Assembly: GCF_016679925.1 (NCBI RefSeq)
Contig: NZ_JAEQBW010000016.1
Span: 36,966-100,965 of the forward strand
Reading direction: 5' to 3'
DNA from: Marivirga aurantiaca
GTDB lineage: Bacteria; Bacteroidota; Bacteroidia; Cytophagales; Cyclobacteriaceae
DNA length: 64,000 nt
Part shown: in pieces, positions 53,657 to 62,880 of the stretch
How positions within the stretch are numbered: position 1 is the first letter of the stretch
Layout: each line of letters starts with the position of its first letter
Position numbers and translations under genes: made by a program
The notes under the pieces: model-generated
Seen by the model: the letters and a program-made list of their open reading frames with translations, nothing else
Told to the model about the DNA's origin: nothing
Database searches by the model: none

Positions 53657-55349
53657 TGCTTATTTCTTTATGCTGTGAGCAATTACATCCTTGGACTTGT
53701 GGACAACATGGATAAATGGTTTGATAAACTTTTGCTTTTTCATCATCACCATTTTCTATTAAAGAATTAATAAGCTGCAATTTTTTAAGTTCTTGCTCTT
53801 TAATTGAATTAAATAATTGCTTTTCTTTTATTGCTTCATCTTGCAAACTTTGAGAGTAAGCATCTAAAGCACTTCCCTGTCCTAAAATTGAATCAACAAT
53901 AACACCATCTGTTCTTAAAACATTCTTCTTTACTGATAGCATAACTCCATTAACCATAATCTCTCTTCCAGTTTGATCAGTAAATTTTGAATAGAAATCT
54001 TTAGCTATTTGGTAGTATTCGCTGGTTGGATTGTCGTTTATATCCAGGTATGATTTTTTTTGAATAAATGATTTATTGGTTGTGTTTCCGTCTTCCTCAA
54101 ATCCTGTTGGTTGATTATCTTTATAGTCTTTAATATTTAATAATTGATTCAATATTGCATCTTTAACTTCTTTCTTTTTTTTGGCATCATCTATTATAAA
54201 TTCATCTATTAATTGGTCAAGTTCTGGCAAGGTAAATTCTTTTTTACTTTTCCCTTCTCCATTAAAAAAAGCTAATCTTATATCTGTTAAATGTAAAAGT
54301 GAGATAAATTCTTGGTTCATTTGGCGAAAAACAAAATTCAATGTTCTACTTACATTAATGTTTGATATTTCACGTACAATCTCTGTTTCTCCTCCTGATT
54401 GTTCTTTAACTTCTGAGCTAGTGTTTATTTGAACATCTCTTTTTGCAGAAGCTTTATTAGCGTGTTTTGAAGTAGCATTTTGGGTATTCTTTGCAAATTC
54501 TTCTCTTGAAGAGTTACTGCCGCCTTTAATTCCTCCGCTTACTTTAGCACTTCCCCAACCCCAAGATGCAGATGCTTCAGCTTCTGCATGATATTCAAAA
54601 TTTTCAGATTCGTTTTGTTTTGCAGAATTTTCACTTGCTACACTCTTTTCAAAATCCTCTGAACTTTCTTTAGTAAATGAGTCTAAAATACTCGAAGCTG
54701 CTTTTGAAGTTGTTTCAGTTTTATGGTAAGTATTAATGCTGATTTTAGTTTTTTCACCTGGCAGTAATGAGAAAGTTTTTAAAGTTCTACCAGCCCCATA
54801 ACTTCCTAAAAAAGATGATAATTTATAGGTTTCCACTAAAACTATTCTTGGTCTTAACTCTGGTTTGATGGGAATATAATTAGAAGTCAATTCGCCAAAC
54901 ATATTTTTATATACATTTAACTTTAAACCTGATTTTAATTGATGAGCTACATCATCAATTTTTAAATTGGAAAGTGTATTTGAAATTTTTTGGTCACTAA
55001 CTATTTTTGTCACACCATCAACCTCTCCAAGTTTGAGCATTCCGGTTGACATTCTTGCATTGGCAATTGCAGAATTTGCAATACTATTTGCAAATGATTT
55101 GGCTATTGTTTTGTTTAAAACTGAACTTTCTAATGATTTTACCCTACTAATTTCTTTATTATCAGAATCTATCTTAGATTTAAAACAATCTGGTTTAAAA
55201 TAGTTTTTAGCTGTTTTTCCAGTAGGAATGAAATCTAATTCAATAAAATTCTGCCCAGTATAAGAAGTCGGTTCTGGAACATTGTAACTTAAAACAGGAA
55301 CTCCTTTTGGGTTCGGGTCAAGTTCAATCATTGGTTTTACATTTGACAT
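53649..55349 (-). CDS. Large protein of unknown function, coiled-coil and low-complexity centre
   Basis: 566 residues, no known domain. Segments: a polar N terminus (residues 1-160); VLVETYKLSSFLGSYGAGRTL and KTFSLLPGEKTKISINTYHK (about 168-210), a beta-rich core; an acidic/alanine-rich and Ser-rich centre with EASASWGWGSAKVSGG (about 258-275); NVSRTLNFVFRQMNQEFISLLHLTDIRLAFF (about 330-360); a helical C-terminal part; and a Cys cluster YPCCPQVQGCNCS near the end. I believe similar SSFLG.YGAGRTL proteins occur in other phyla, but cannot name a function. Neither signal peptide nor membrane helix. Two-gene operon with the nuclease-like gene. Confidence 0.7.
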   Translation of the reverse strand: MSNVKPMIELDPNPKGVPVLSYNVPEPTSYTGQNFIELDFIPTGKTAKNYFKPDCFKSKIDSDNKEISRVKSLESSVLNKTIAKSFANSIANSAIANARMSTGMLKLGEVDGVTKIVSDQKISNTLSNLKIDDVAHQLKSGLKLNVYKNMFGELTSNYIPIKPELRPRIVLVETYKLSSFLGSYGAGRTLKTFSLLPGEKTKISINTYHKTETTSKAASSILDSFTKESSEDFEKSVASENSAKQNESENFEYHAEAEASASWGWGSAKVSGGIKGGSNSSREEFAKNTQNATSKHANKASAKRDVQINTSSEVKEQSGGETEIVREISNINVSRTLNFVFRQMNQEFISLLHLTDIRLAFFNGEGKSKKEFTLPELDQLIDEFIIDDAKKKKEVKDAILNQLLNIKDYKDNQPTGFEEDGNTTNKSFIQKKSYLDINDNPTSEYYQIAKDFYSKFTDQTGREIMVNGVMLSVKKNVLRTDGVIVDSILGQGSALDAYSQSLQDEAIKEKQLFNSIKEQELKKLQLINSLIENGDDEKAKVYQTIYPCCPQVQGCNCSQHKEISNA

Positions 55350-55660
55350 AATTATTTAATTTATTATTGAAAAAAATTTAAGTGGCTTCGCAAGCTTTCT
55401 CACAAGTGGCTAGTATACCCCATAATACAATAGCTGTATTATATTCTTGTGTTCGGTTCCGAACATTTACAAAGGCTTGAAGATATTTACAAACACAAAG
55501 TTTTTAACCATTTATAATCTAACTCATAACATAAGGCCTCTCTCTATCAAATCATAATTATTCATCGAAAAACAATGAAAAATACCTACATGTAGGTAGT
55601 AGGTTTGGTATTGTGGGTGTGGGAATTGAAAAGAGTGGAGAATAAATGAGACAGTACCGA

Positions 55661-55856
55661 TAACACTCCTATGATCCCCTCAAGCGCCAAAGGCATCCCT
55701 ATGGGAGGGATAGCCTCACAGATATAAATCAGCAGGAAACAGTAAGCTTTACCTCTATTACTCTAGATGATAAATCAAAAATTTTGAATCTATGATGTCC
55801 TATCAAATTAAAAAGCAAAAGTGCATTCCGTGCGTCTTCCTCCTTTGGGGGAACTA
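55661..55856 (+). repeat. 195-bp repeat, copy 1
   Basis: Almost identical to 59892-60086 (blocks TATGATCCCCTCAAGCGCCA, CAGATATAAATCAGCAGGAA, TCTATGATGTCCTATCAAAT and CGTGCGTCTTCC). It ends at the insertion point of a 90-bp element. A diverged third copy is near 52237-52455. Confidence 0.88.
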
Positions 55857-55946
55857 CAATGCTATTAAGTTAAGACAATTTTCCTTCTCCCATCGGAGAA
55901 GGATGAAAGGTTGAGGTTTAAATAAAAGCTTAACTTAAGAGCATTG
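55857..55946. mobile_element. 90-bp inverted-repeat element, copy with visible empty site
   Basis: Ends CAATGCTATTAAGTTAAG / CTTAACTTAAGAGCATTG. It interrupts the CTTTGGGGGAACTAAAGGGG repeat that is intact at 60070-60095. Flanks GGGGAACTA (55848-55856) and GGGGAATCTA (55947-55956) look like a target duplication with one extra base. Confidence 0.88.
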
Positions 55947-55979
55947 GGGGAATCTAAGGGGGCCAGGGGAACTAAAGGG

Positions 55980-56040
55980 GGCTGTACTGGCTTTTATACC
56001 CCTTCTTCCGGGCTTCATCTTTCTGGAAAGTAGCCAGCTT
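55980..56040 (-). pseudogene. Relic of the C-terminal tail of the split gene
   Basis: On the minus strand this reads LATFQKDEARKKGYKSQY, matching the tail KYVFWKDEARKKGYKSNY of the gene at 50722-51635. The bases further upstream do not match. A leftover of a second copy, directly abutting the CCCCTTTAGTTCCCC repeat. Confidence 0.7.
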
Positions 56041-56211
56041 AGGATACCGTAGCAACCTCCAAACCATAGTGAACGTTGCCAATCTGTAACTTATACTAAA
56101 GAATATTGCACCACATGAAATGAACATAAATTTTAGAATCCTCAATATACCAACCGAGGATGAATAAAATTTATTGAATTCCATGTGGCCATTGACAATA
56201 AACATATACAC

Positions 56212-56952
56212 ATGAAAGTTGATGAAAACTCAGGCCATTTTATAAACATCTACCATGAGCATTGGGTCTGGCGCTTAAAAATGAGTAAAAGGCCCACCCT
56301 CATTAATAAAGTGGCCAAAGGTATGCAGCACAAGATCAACAGAATCATCCCTGAAAAAGTCCATCGAGTGGTTACCAAAGCAGTAAAAGAAATAATAAGA
56401 GCGGTTTTATTTGGTGCCGGGTTTACCACTTTTAAACGATTGCAGCCCGGCACTTTGGAGGAAGTGGAGCAACTTGCTCTAAAAAAGATCAAAATTTACT
56501 CCTCCTCTTCTGCTGCAGAGGGTGCGATCACCGGCTTTGGCGGTTTCTTTTCCAGTCTGGCTGATTTTCCCTTGTGGCTCTCACTCAAAATGAAAATGTT
56601 ATTTGAAATAGCCAATGTGTATGGTGTGGATGTGACAGATTACAAAGAAAGGTTATACATTCTACATATCTTCCAGCTCACTTTTTCCAGTCAAAATCAC
56701 CGCAATGCCATCTTTAAAATAATGAGCGACTGGGAACAACAAAAGGAACAGCTACCCACTGATATTCATGAGTTCGACTGGCGAACTTTTCAGCTGGAGT
56801 ACCGCGATTTTATTGATCTGGCCAAGCTAATCCAATTAATACCTGGCATTGGTGCCATTTCAGGGGCATTAGTTAATCACACCTATACCAAAAAGCTGGG
56901 TAAAAATGCCATGAATGCCTATAGGATGCGAATAGCCGAATTCAATTCCTGA
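56212..56952 (+). CDS. EcsC-family protein
   Basis: 246 residues from ATG 56212 (MKVDENSGHF); a GTG start at 56185 in the same frame is less likely. EcsC-domain features are visible: FKRLQPGTLEEVEQLALKKIKIYSSSSAAEGAITGFGGFFSSLADFPLWLSLKMKMLFEIANVYG, in which a glycine-rich hydrophobic stretch is flanked by helices, and IQLIPGIGAISGALVNHTYTKKLG near the end. Biochemical role unknown; named after B. subtilis EcsC. It stands alone between repeats and is part of the block bounded by the 195-bp repeats. Confidence 0.85.
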   Translation: MKVDENSGHFINIYHEHWVWRLKMSKRPTLINKVAKGMQHKINRIIPEKVHRVVTKAVKEIIRAVLFGAGFTTFKRLQPGTLEEVEQLALKKIKIYSSSSAAEGAITGFGGFFSSLADFPLWLSLKMKMLFEIANVYGVDVTDYKERLYILHIFQLTFSSQNHRNAIFKIMSDWEQQKEQLPTDIHEFDWRTFQLEYRDFIDLAKLIQLIPGIGAISGALVNHTYTKKLGKNAMNAYRMRIAEFNS

Positions 56953-57422
56953 GAAATATGCCCAGATGTTGGTGAAACACTAACCGGGAAGGAGTATACT
57001 AGTCAAAGGCTGGTATAAAGAGGCATCTCATGAAAATTGTTGTTGAAATAAAATTCATCTCTACGACTTTATAAAGTCCTTTATAAAAGCATTTTAGTTA
57101 AAACTTCAAAAATTAGGCTTTTCATCAAAAAGTGAGGCGTTACATTGAGTTTCTAACATTTCATTTCCAAATTTTATTTCACTTTCTTTTTGTCCCGATA
57201 CTCGGGAACAAAACAATGCTTCTACGCTTATCCCAACGCTGGCCCGCTGTTTTGTCCACCCCTCCCGCTCTCTCCGAGCAAAACTTGTCCCGGCAAGTCG
57301 GGATTTTATTTGGTTTTTCTAACATTGAAGCATTTATCAAGAGTTCCCTAAAGAAAGTAAAAAAAATCAAAGTATCCTTTCCTACAAAACCAGCCATAGA
57401 TTATAGCTTCATTAGTATCAGT
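56953..57422. other. Gene-free gap with TCCCGA/TCGGGA palindromes
   Basis: Contains TGTCCCGA-3 nt-TCGGGA (57191-57207) and TTGTCCCGGCAAGTCGGGA near 57288. The same palindrome type is at 51832-51847 and 59137-59152. The ORFs here look non-coding. Confidence 0.6.
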
Positions 57423-58991
57423 TTATTTATCAACCCGCTTCAGGTCTAAATCTTGAAAATCAAAACTAAAATCAATATTGGGTGAAATGCCTTTCATTTT
57501 TATGCCTATTCCTTTGCCTTCTTCATTCAAGCTAAAGGTGGCAAATGCATCTGCATTCATGTCTGTATACTCCCATTTAATGGCGAAAGTAGTAGCCTTA
57601 TAAAAGAACATCTGGCCATTCAACTTTGGCGATCGCCTGGAGGTAAACCAAAGTTTCCCATCCTCCATAGTAATCTCTATTTCACCAAACCAATTGTCTT
57701 TATAAGTTCCTATGTAGTTATTTAAATCAATGATAGAGGATTTGTTTTCTTCAACAACCTTCCACACTTCAGTTGTTACAGAGTCCGACTCATTGCTATT
57801 AGCTTTTGCTCTATCTGCCAATTCCTTAACCCAATCCCTTTCTTCAATCTCCAAATAAGAATCAAGTATCGTTTCAGGAATGGAGTTATAGGCATTTCCT
57901 CCGGGTGATGAATTTGTTAAAACCACAATTCCCAAATTAAGCTCCGGAACTAAAATTGTTTTTGATAACATGCCTGGTAAGCCACCTGTATGACTAAGAA
58001 CAATTTTTCCTTGTTTATCTGCGATGAACCAACCCAAACCGTAGGCCGCAAAATGTTGCTTTGTTCTTGGGTTCGGTTTTGTGGTGAATCCTAAATGGGT
58101 GTGGGGCTTCCACATCTGGTTTTGCTGGCTTTCAGAAAACAATTCATTGGAGAGCTCATTTCCATATTTACCGTTGTCAAGTTGCATGATCATCCATTTA
58201 CTCAAATCATCGACAGTGGCATAAATACCACCTGCGGCAGCTACAAGCTCACTAGCGGAATTAGGCAATTGTTTAATTGTTTCACCTTCAGAGTTGTGGG
58301 GAAATGCCAGGTTAGCATTTTCTTGCAATCTTGAATTTGTGGCTACTGAATTATTCATTTCCAGTGGTTCAAATATCCGTGATTGAATAAAATCTACCCA
58401 ACTCATTCCACTTATCCGGGCCACTACTTCTCCTGCGACAATATAAAGAAGATTATCATAATCATATTTAGTACGAAAGGCCGAGACGGGTTTTTGATAT
58501 TGAAAACTGTTAAGTACATCTTTAATGGTGAAATCGGCTCCATCAGGAATGAACAATAAATCTCCTGCTCCAAGCCCTAAACCGCTTCTATGCGTCAGGA
58601 GATCTACAATAGTAAAATTGGTAGTTACATAGTCATTGTACATTTTAAATTCGGAGATATGATCTATCACCTTATCTTCCCAATTCAGTTTCCCCTCGTC
58701 AACCAATATTGCCAGGGCAGCGGCTGTAAATGCCTTCGAATTTGAGGCAATAGCAAATAAGGTATGCTCATCTACCTTTTTATCACTATCAATAGATTTA
58801 ACTCCATAACCTTTAGAATGAATGAGCTTGCCATCTTTTACAACAGCTACAGCAATTCCTACGGAAGGAGTTGATTCTAATGCCCTGCTAACAAGAGCGT
58901 CAATTTGAGTTGAATTAATACCCTGGCCAAAGAGTGAATTGCCCAAAGAGAAAATGAGTAATGATGAGAGAAGAAGTGTTAGTTTTTTCAT
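57423..58991 (-). CDS. Secreted beta-lactamase-family serine hydrolase
   Basis: 522 residues from ATG 58991, which gives the signal peptide MKKLTLLLSSLLIFSLGNSLFGQ; the frame is open to 59039. Motifs of the class-C beta-lactamase / penicillin-binding fold are complete: S-x-x-K in ASNSKAFT (S99 and K102 when counted from the upstream Met), Y-x-N as YDN in YDYDNLLYIVAGEV, and HTGG (SHTGGLPG). The C-terminal ~110 residues are a DUF3471-like lipocalin/beta domain (IGTYKDNWFGEIEITMEDGKLWF). Likely an esterase or D-amino peptidase. Monocistronic, in the block bounded by the 195-bp repeats. Confidence 0.88.
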   Translation of the reverse strand: MKKLTLLLSSLLIFSLGNSLFGQGINSTQIDALVSRALESTPSVGIAVAVVKDGKLIHSKGYGVKSIDSDKKVDEHTLFAIASNSKAFTAAALAILVDEGKLNWEDKVIDHISEFKMYNDYVTTNFTIVDLLTHRSGLGLGAGDLLFIPDGADFTIKDVLNSFQYQKPVSAFRTKYDYDNLLYIVAGEVVARISGMSWVDFIQSRIFEPLEMNNSVATNSRLQENANLAFPHNSEGETIKQLPNSASELVAAAGGIYATVDDLSKWMIMQLDNGKYGNELSNELFSESQQNQMWKPHTHLGFTTKPNPRTKQHFAAYGLGWFIADKQGKIVLSHTGGLPGMLSKTILVPELNLGIVVLTNSSPGGNAYNSIPETILDSYLEIEERDWVKELADRAKANSNESDSVTTEVWKVVEENKSSIIDLNNYIGTYKDNWFGEIEITMEDGKLWFTSRRSPKLNGQMFFYKATTFAIKWEYTDMNADAFATFSLNEEGKGIGIKMKGISPNIDFSFDFQDLDLKRVDK

Positions 58992-59181
58992 AATTGCTAT
59001 TTTATTATGACTAAAGTTTACCAAAATGGTAAAAATCAATCTTTTATATTTAGTTCATTTTCATTAATGCTGTCAATTTTCAAGCTCTGTTCGAAGCCAA
59101 ATTATATCGAAATGAATTTTACTCATCCTCAGTTTGTCCCGAGTACTCGGGATGCTCATTTCATATATGTGTTACCGCTTT

Positions 59182-59697
59182 TTAAATTTTATTCTCCATT
59201 AAGTCTTTTGCTAAGCTAGCTCTTTTTAACTTTTTATTTTTTATCAAATAATCTATATCGTACTTGTTATCAACCATAAGTTGAATGTGATAATAGTTTA
59301 TGTACTCCAAAATCGCAAATACATTAGCTAAAATTCCCCAAGACAACATCTTATTTGAACTAACATTCCAATTCTGTAAATACACCTGAAAAATAAACAT
59401 TAACGGCATTATGCCAATTAAAAACTGGTTTGCTTTTTTTGATTTATGGAAAAAATTCAGGTTCCTTTCGTTATCCACTTCTTTACCAATTAATCTTTCC
59501 AATTTTAATTTCCAATATAATTGCCCTTGATATAGGATAGCAATGCAAACTAATAATCCATATGAAAGAAAAATTACGTTTTCAATTGAATTAGCAAATA
59601 GAAGGTATAACAGCAGAGCAGGAAAGGTGAGATATGTATGAAACCTTTCAGTTGGATAATACCATTTTAACCTTTTTATCAACCGGGTTTTGCTCAT
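59182..59697 (-). CDS. Small membrane protein of unknown function
   Basis: 171 residues with about four hydrophobic helices in two pairs (FPALLLYLLFANSIENVIFLSYGLLVCIAILY; FLIGIMPLMFIFQVYLQ; LSWGILANVFAILEYINYYHIQLM). N terminus is basic (MSKTRLIKRLKWYY) and the tail is Lys-rich and cytoplasmic. I recognise no family. It is downstream of a short gap and convergent with nothing; it probably has its own promoter in the 59698-59760 region. Confidence 0.65.
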   Translation of the reverse strand: MSKTRLIKRLKWYYPTERFHTYLTFPALLLYLLFANSIENVIFLSYGLLVCIAILYQGQLYWKLKLERLIGKEVDNERNLNFFHKSKKANQFLIGIMPLMFIFQVYLQNWNVSSNKMLSWGILANVFAILEYINYYHIQLMVDNKYDIDYLIKNKKLKRASLAKDLMENKI

Positions 59698-59891
59698 TTT
59701 TTTCTGACTAACGTTTTATTAAAATGTTAAAAATAAGCAATTTGTAATTATTAGTCCAACTTCATTCAATTTCCATACCTTCTCGTTAGCTTGCGAAGTC
59801 AATGGCTGCTATTGGAAGATAACACAGAGCCCTTAAAATTTCCCCATAGGTGGCAGGGAAAAACTAAAGGGGGCTGCAATCTCAACATGGA

Positions 59892-60086
59892 TAACACCCC
59901 TATGATCCCCTCAAGCGCCAAAGGCATCCCTATGGGAGGGATAGCCTCACAGATATAAATCAGCAGGAAACAGTAAGCTTTACCTCTATTACTATAGATG
60001 ATAAATCAAAAATTTTGAATCTATGATGTCCTATCAAATTAAAAAGCGCGGGCTTTTCCGTGCGTCTTCCCCCTTTGGGGGAACTA
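59892..60086 (+). repeat. 195-bp repeat, copy 2
   Basis: Direct copy of 55661-55856, 4.23 kb away. Its end runs into the intact CTTTGGGGGAACTAAAGGGG block. The remainder of 59698-60190 has no gene. Confidence 0.88.
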
Positions 60087-60190
60087 AAGGGGGCAGCGAC
60101 CCCTATAATATATCTACTCCGACAATTACTTCACTTGTATTTATTTGGAATATTTTAGATATTTATCTTTCAACCAATACTAATTTACCC

Positions 60191-61015
60191 ATGCACAGTG
60201 ATAATGACCCACTTAAGAAAAAGAATGAAAAAATACGACAAGAGAATGAAATTAAAAAGCTTAAGCTAAGTGCCGAATTCGGTGCGAATTTCTATAATAG
60301 TGAAAATACCAACCTCCCTGCGGATGTTGAATCCCAATTTCTGAACTACATCCAACAATTTGAAGAGGCTGCTGCCAGAAAGGAATCCAAAAAAATAAAG
60401 GAAGTATTAGGCAACCCGGTTTTCAAACCCAGAGAAAGTCTTACTGATGAAGAGTTAAAAGATGAGCTATCCAAAGTATTGGAATTCATGGATTTGTATC
60501 ATATTAATCTGGATGTTATTTATGAAGTAAACGAGAGGGAAATCTATCGTTTTGTTACAGAAGAACTTATGGAAGAGCAGTTAAGCATTTTTGGTGTTCC
60601 GGGCATGACTTCCTGTTTTATTTATGAGGAATTTTACCCCAATCATGAGGAGGATATCAAACGGTACAGTGTTGAATTTCTGGACTCCCTCTTCAATAAG
60701 AATTTTGAATTTATGCACTACAATATTGCGCAAAAAATGCAGATCAATGGCGAAAACACCTGTGCAGAATTATTCGTGGAGAAAGCAAAGGATTTGATGG
60801 AGAAAGCCGGGGAAATAATTCTTCCCTCATCAGAAATAAAATCTATCCACTTCAATAACGATAAAGCAGAGGTTCAATGTGAAATTGAATTTGAAAAATT
60901 AAACCAATACACTGTTAATAAGAAGCAGAAAGTCACTGCACACTTGTTTTACTACAATGATTATAATTATTGGTATATCAACAGAATAGTGTTGCCGGAA
61001 CTGGGATTTAGTTGA
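60191..61015 (+). CDS. Cytoplasmic protein of unknown function
   Basis: 274 residues from ATG 60191 (MHSDNDPLKKKNEKIRQ). The frame is open to 60023, but that part is encoded by the 195-bp repeat and is not protein-like. The N-terminal ~60 residues are charged, coiled-coil-like; then FLNYIQQFEEAAARKESKKI and DLYHINLDVIYEVNEREIYRFVTEELMEEQ. The C-terminal ~120 residues resemble an NTF2/SnoaL-type small domain (NFEFMHYNIAQKMQINGENTCAE ... KQKVTAHLFYYNDYNYWYINRIVLP). No catalytic motif seen. Confidence 0.65.
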   Translation: MHSDNDPLKKKNEKIRQENEIKKLKLSAEFGANFYNSENTNLPADVESQFLNYIQQFEEAAARKESKKIKEVLGNPVFKPRESLTDEELKDELSKVLEFMDLYHINLDVIYEVNEREIYRFVTEELMEEQLSIFGVPGMTSCFIYEEFYPNHEEDIKRYSVEFLDSLFNKNFEFMHYNIAQKMQINGENTCAELFVEKAKDLMEKAGEIILPSSEIKSIHFNNDKAEVQCEIEFEKLNQYTVNKKQKVTAHLFYYNDYNYWYINRIVLPELGFS

Positions 61016-61041
61016 ACTAGGCTTTAAGGAGGGGGGTGCCG

Positions 61042-61131
61042 CATTGCTATTAAGTTAAGACAAATTTCCTTCTCTCTTCGGAGAAGGATACAAGGTTGAG
61101 GTTTAAATTACAGCTTAACTTAATAGCATTG
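61042..61131. mobile_element. 90-bp inverted-repeat element, right-most copy
   Basis: Ends CATTGCTATTAAGTTAAG / CTTAACTTAATAGCATTG (one mismatch), inner CCTTCTCTCTTCGGAGAAGG hairpin. Located 26 bases after the preceding stop codon. Confidence 0.85.
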
Positions 61132-61142
61132 GGAGGATACCG

Positions 61143-62220
61143 ACATGGAGAGCTTGGCCAACGAGTTTAGTTTAAAAACCGGTCTGACCTGCGGTGCTGA
61201 CCTCGCAGCAATGGTTAAAGTTGGCAGTACTAAGTGGTTCGTGAGACACGAACCACGGCTGTGAGAGGAGTTGACAAAGTTTGCCACGCTGCGCTCGCAA
61301 GGACGTTCTAATTTTAGTTCTCTATAATATCAAGATCGGGTTACTTAGGTAATACACCTGATGTCGGTACGTTGAAAACGTCAGACATCCCGGTTTTAAC
61401 CAGAATAATAAGCTACAAGCAAAGAACCCAGCAACCAACGGTTTAGAAAGAATGGAAAACTAACGGTCTGACGACTTATAGCCGTACTGACCGGGGATAG
61501 CCAACAAGTTTTGGGTTAAAAACCGGTGCGTCAGGCAGGTCGGTGCCGGGATTTGCTTCCACTGGTTATTGCGAGCATGTTATTCCGTGTCAACGGAATT
61601 CATGTAAAGCAATCTGTTGGCTATAAACTTAGTTTTCCGTTGAAAACGTCAGACATCCTGACTCAAAGCTTTAAAACCTGCGGTACTGACCTTAGCCCCC
61701 GGTCGGTGGCGCACCGATCGGAAGCAGAAAAGATAGTTATTTGAGTCAGATGGTCGAATCAAAGTCGGCAGTAGAATCAAAGTCGGCAGTATTAAGTGGT
61801 TCGTGAGACACGAACCACGGCTGTGAAATAATTATCGGAACTGGGGTTTAATTTAATAAACCATTCTATATAGTGCGTCAGGCAGGTCGGTACCAGGATT
61901 CGCTTCCACTGGTTATTGCGAGCATGTTATTCCGTGTCAACGGAATTCATGTAAAGCAATCTGTTGGCTATAAACTTAGTTTCCCGTTGAAAACGTCAGA
62001 CATCCTGACTCAAAGCTTTAAAACCGGTCTGACCTGCGGTACTGACATGGCAGCGATGGTTAGCCCCCGGTCGGTGGCGCACCGATCGGAAGCAGAAAAG
62101 ATAGTTATTTGAGTCAGATGGTCAAATCAAAGTCGGCAGTATTAAGTGGTTCGTGGGACACGAACCACGGCTTTTTTAGTGAGACACGAACCACAGCTAT
62201 GGTGAAACTGGAGTTTAACT
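61143..62220. repeat. Hairpin-repeat mosaic, left block
   Basis: No gene. It consists of shuffled modules: hairpin GTGGTTCGTG-3 nt-CACGAACCAC at 61233, 61796 and 62146 (partial at 62178); CGGTCGGT-5 nt-ACCGATCG near 61700 and 62070; GTCGGTACGTTGAAAACGTC near 61362; and CCGGTCTGACCTGCGGT. A ~300-bp unit occurs twice, 61527-61827 and 61874-62173. The two ORFs of 72 and 79 codons in it are copies of repeat sequence. Confidence 0.85.
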
Positions 62221-62261
62221 GAACAAACTTTCATAGAGAGGGTGAAACATTCCTCCCTCTC

Positions 62262-62729
62262 TCAAAGTCTCATTTTCATCCCTTCATGGGAGGCTTTAAA
62301 GCCTAATCTTTCGTAAAAACGAAGCGCATCAGGCCTCATTTTATCTGTAGTCAGCTGAATAAGATGTGCCTTTCTGGCTTTTGCACGATCAATTGTCCAG
62401 TTAATCATTTGCTGGCCTACCTTATTGCCCCTATACCGCTCACTTACCCTCACGGCCTCAATCTGAGCCCTGATTCCTCCCTGATAGGTTAGGTATTGGA
62501 TAAATGATAATTGTAAGGTGCCTACAATTTCAGCTTCGGTTTTAGCTTCTGCCACTATCAATTCCTGATGGGGGTCATTATTGATGTTCCGGAAGGCTTC
62601 CTGGTACTTTTCGGAAACAGGAATTGTAAAGTCCTCTCTTGTGCTACCCAGTGGGTCATTGGCCAATAATTGTACAATTGCAGGCAAGTCCTCCTGCTTT
62701 GCTTTTCTAAATATGATGTTGCTCTCCAT
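62262..62729 (-). CDS. GNAT-family N-acetyltransferase
   Basis: 155 residues. IIFRKAKQEDLPAIVQLLAND opens the GNAT fold; motif A is IEAVRVSERYRGNKVGQQMINW with the R..G.G/V acetyl-CoA loop as YRGNKVG; RFYERLGF is motif B. Substrate unknown. It is divergent from the second GNAT gene (152 bp between starts). Confidence 0.9.
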   Translation of the reverse strand: MESNIIFRKAKQEDLPAIVQLLANDPLGSTREDFTIPVSEKYQEAFRNINNDPHQELIVAEAKTEAEIVGTLQLSFIQYLTYQGGIRAQIEAVRVSERYRGNKVGQQMINWTIDRAKARKAHLIQLTTDKMRPDALRFYERLGFKASHEGMKMRL

Positions 62730-62880
62730 TATGGTTTTTCATTATTAGTATCAATCAAGGGGTTACCAACAAGCACTACAACTAAATTCCGTTCAAATTT
62801 ACAGATTTATTATTTTTGGCATAATGGATTTAGAAGAAACCAAAAAATCTACATAATTTACCGCCATAAATACATCTTAT

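Noticed and set aside
57132..57449. 105-codon ORF opposite the end of the serine hydrolase
   Set aside because: It covers palindromic TCCCGA/TCGGGA repeats and overlaps the real gene; no homologue recognised.
60023..60190. N-terminal extension of the 60191 gene
   Set aside because: These codons lie in the 195-bp repeat, which is non-coding at 55661; ATG 60191 is a better start.
61526..62112. Two similar ORFs of 72 and 79 codons (61526-61744, 61873-62112)
   Set aside because: They are the two copies of a repeated unit, made of hairpin modules, and not protein-like; similarity is at DNA level.
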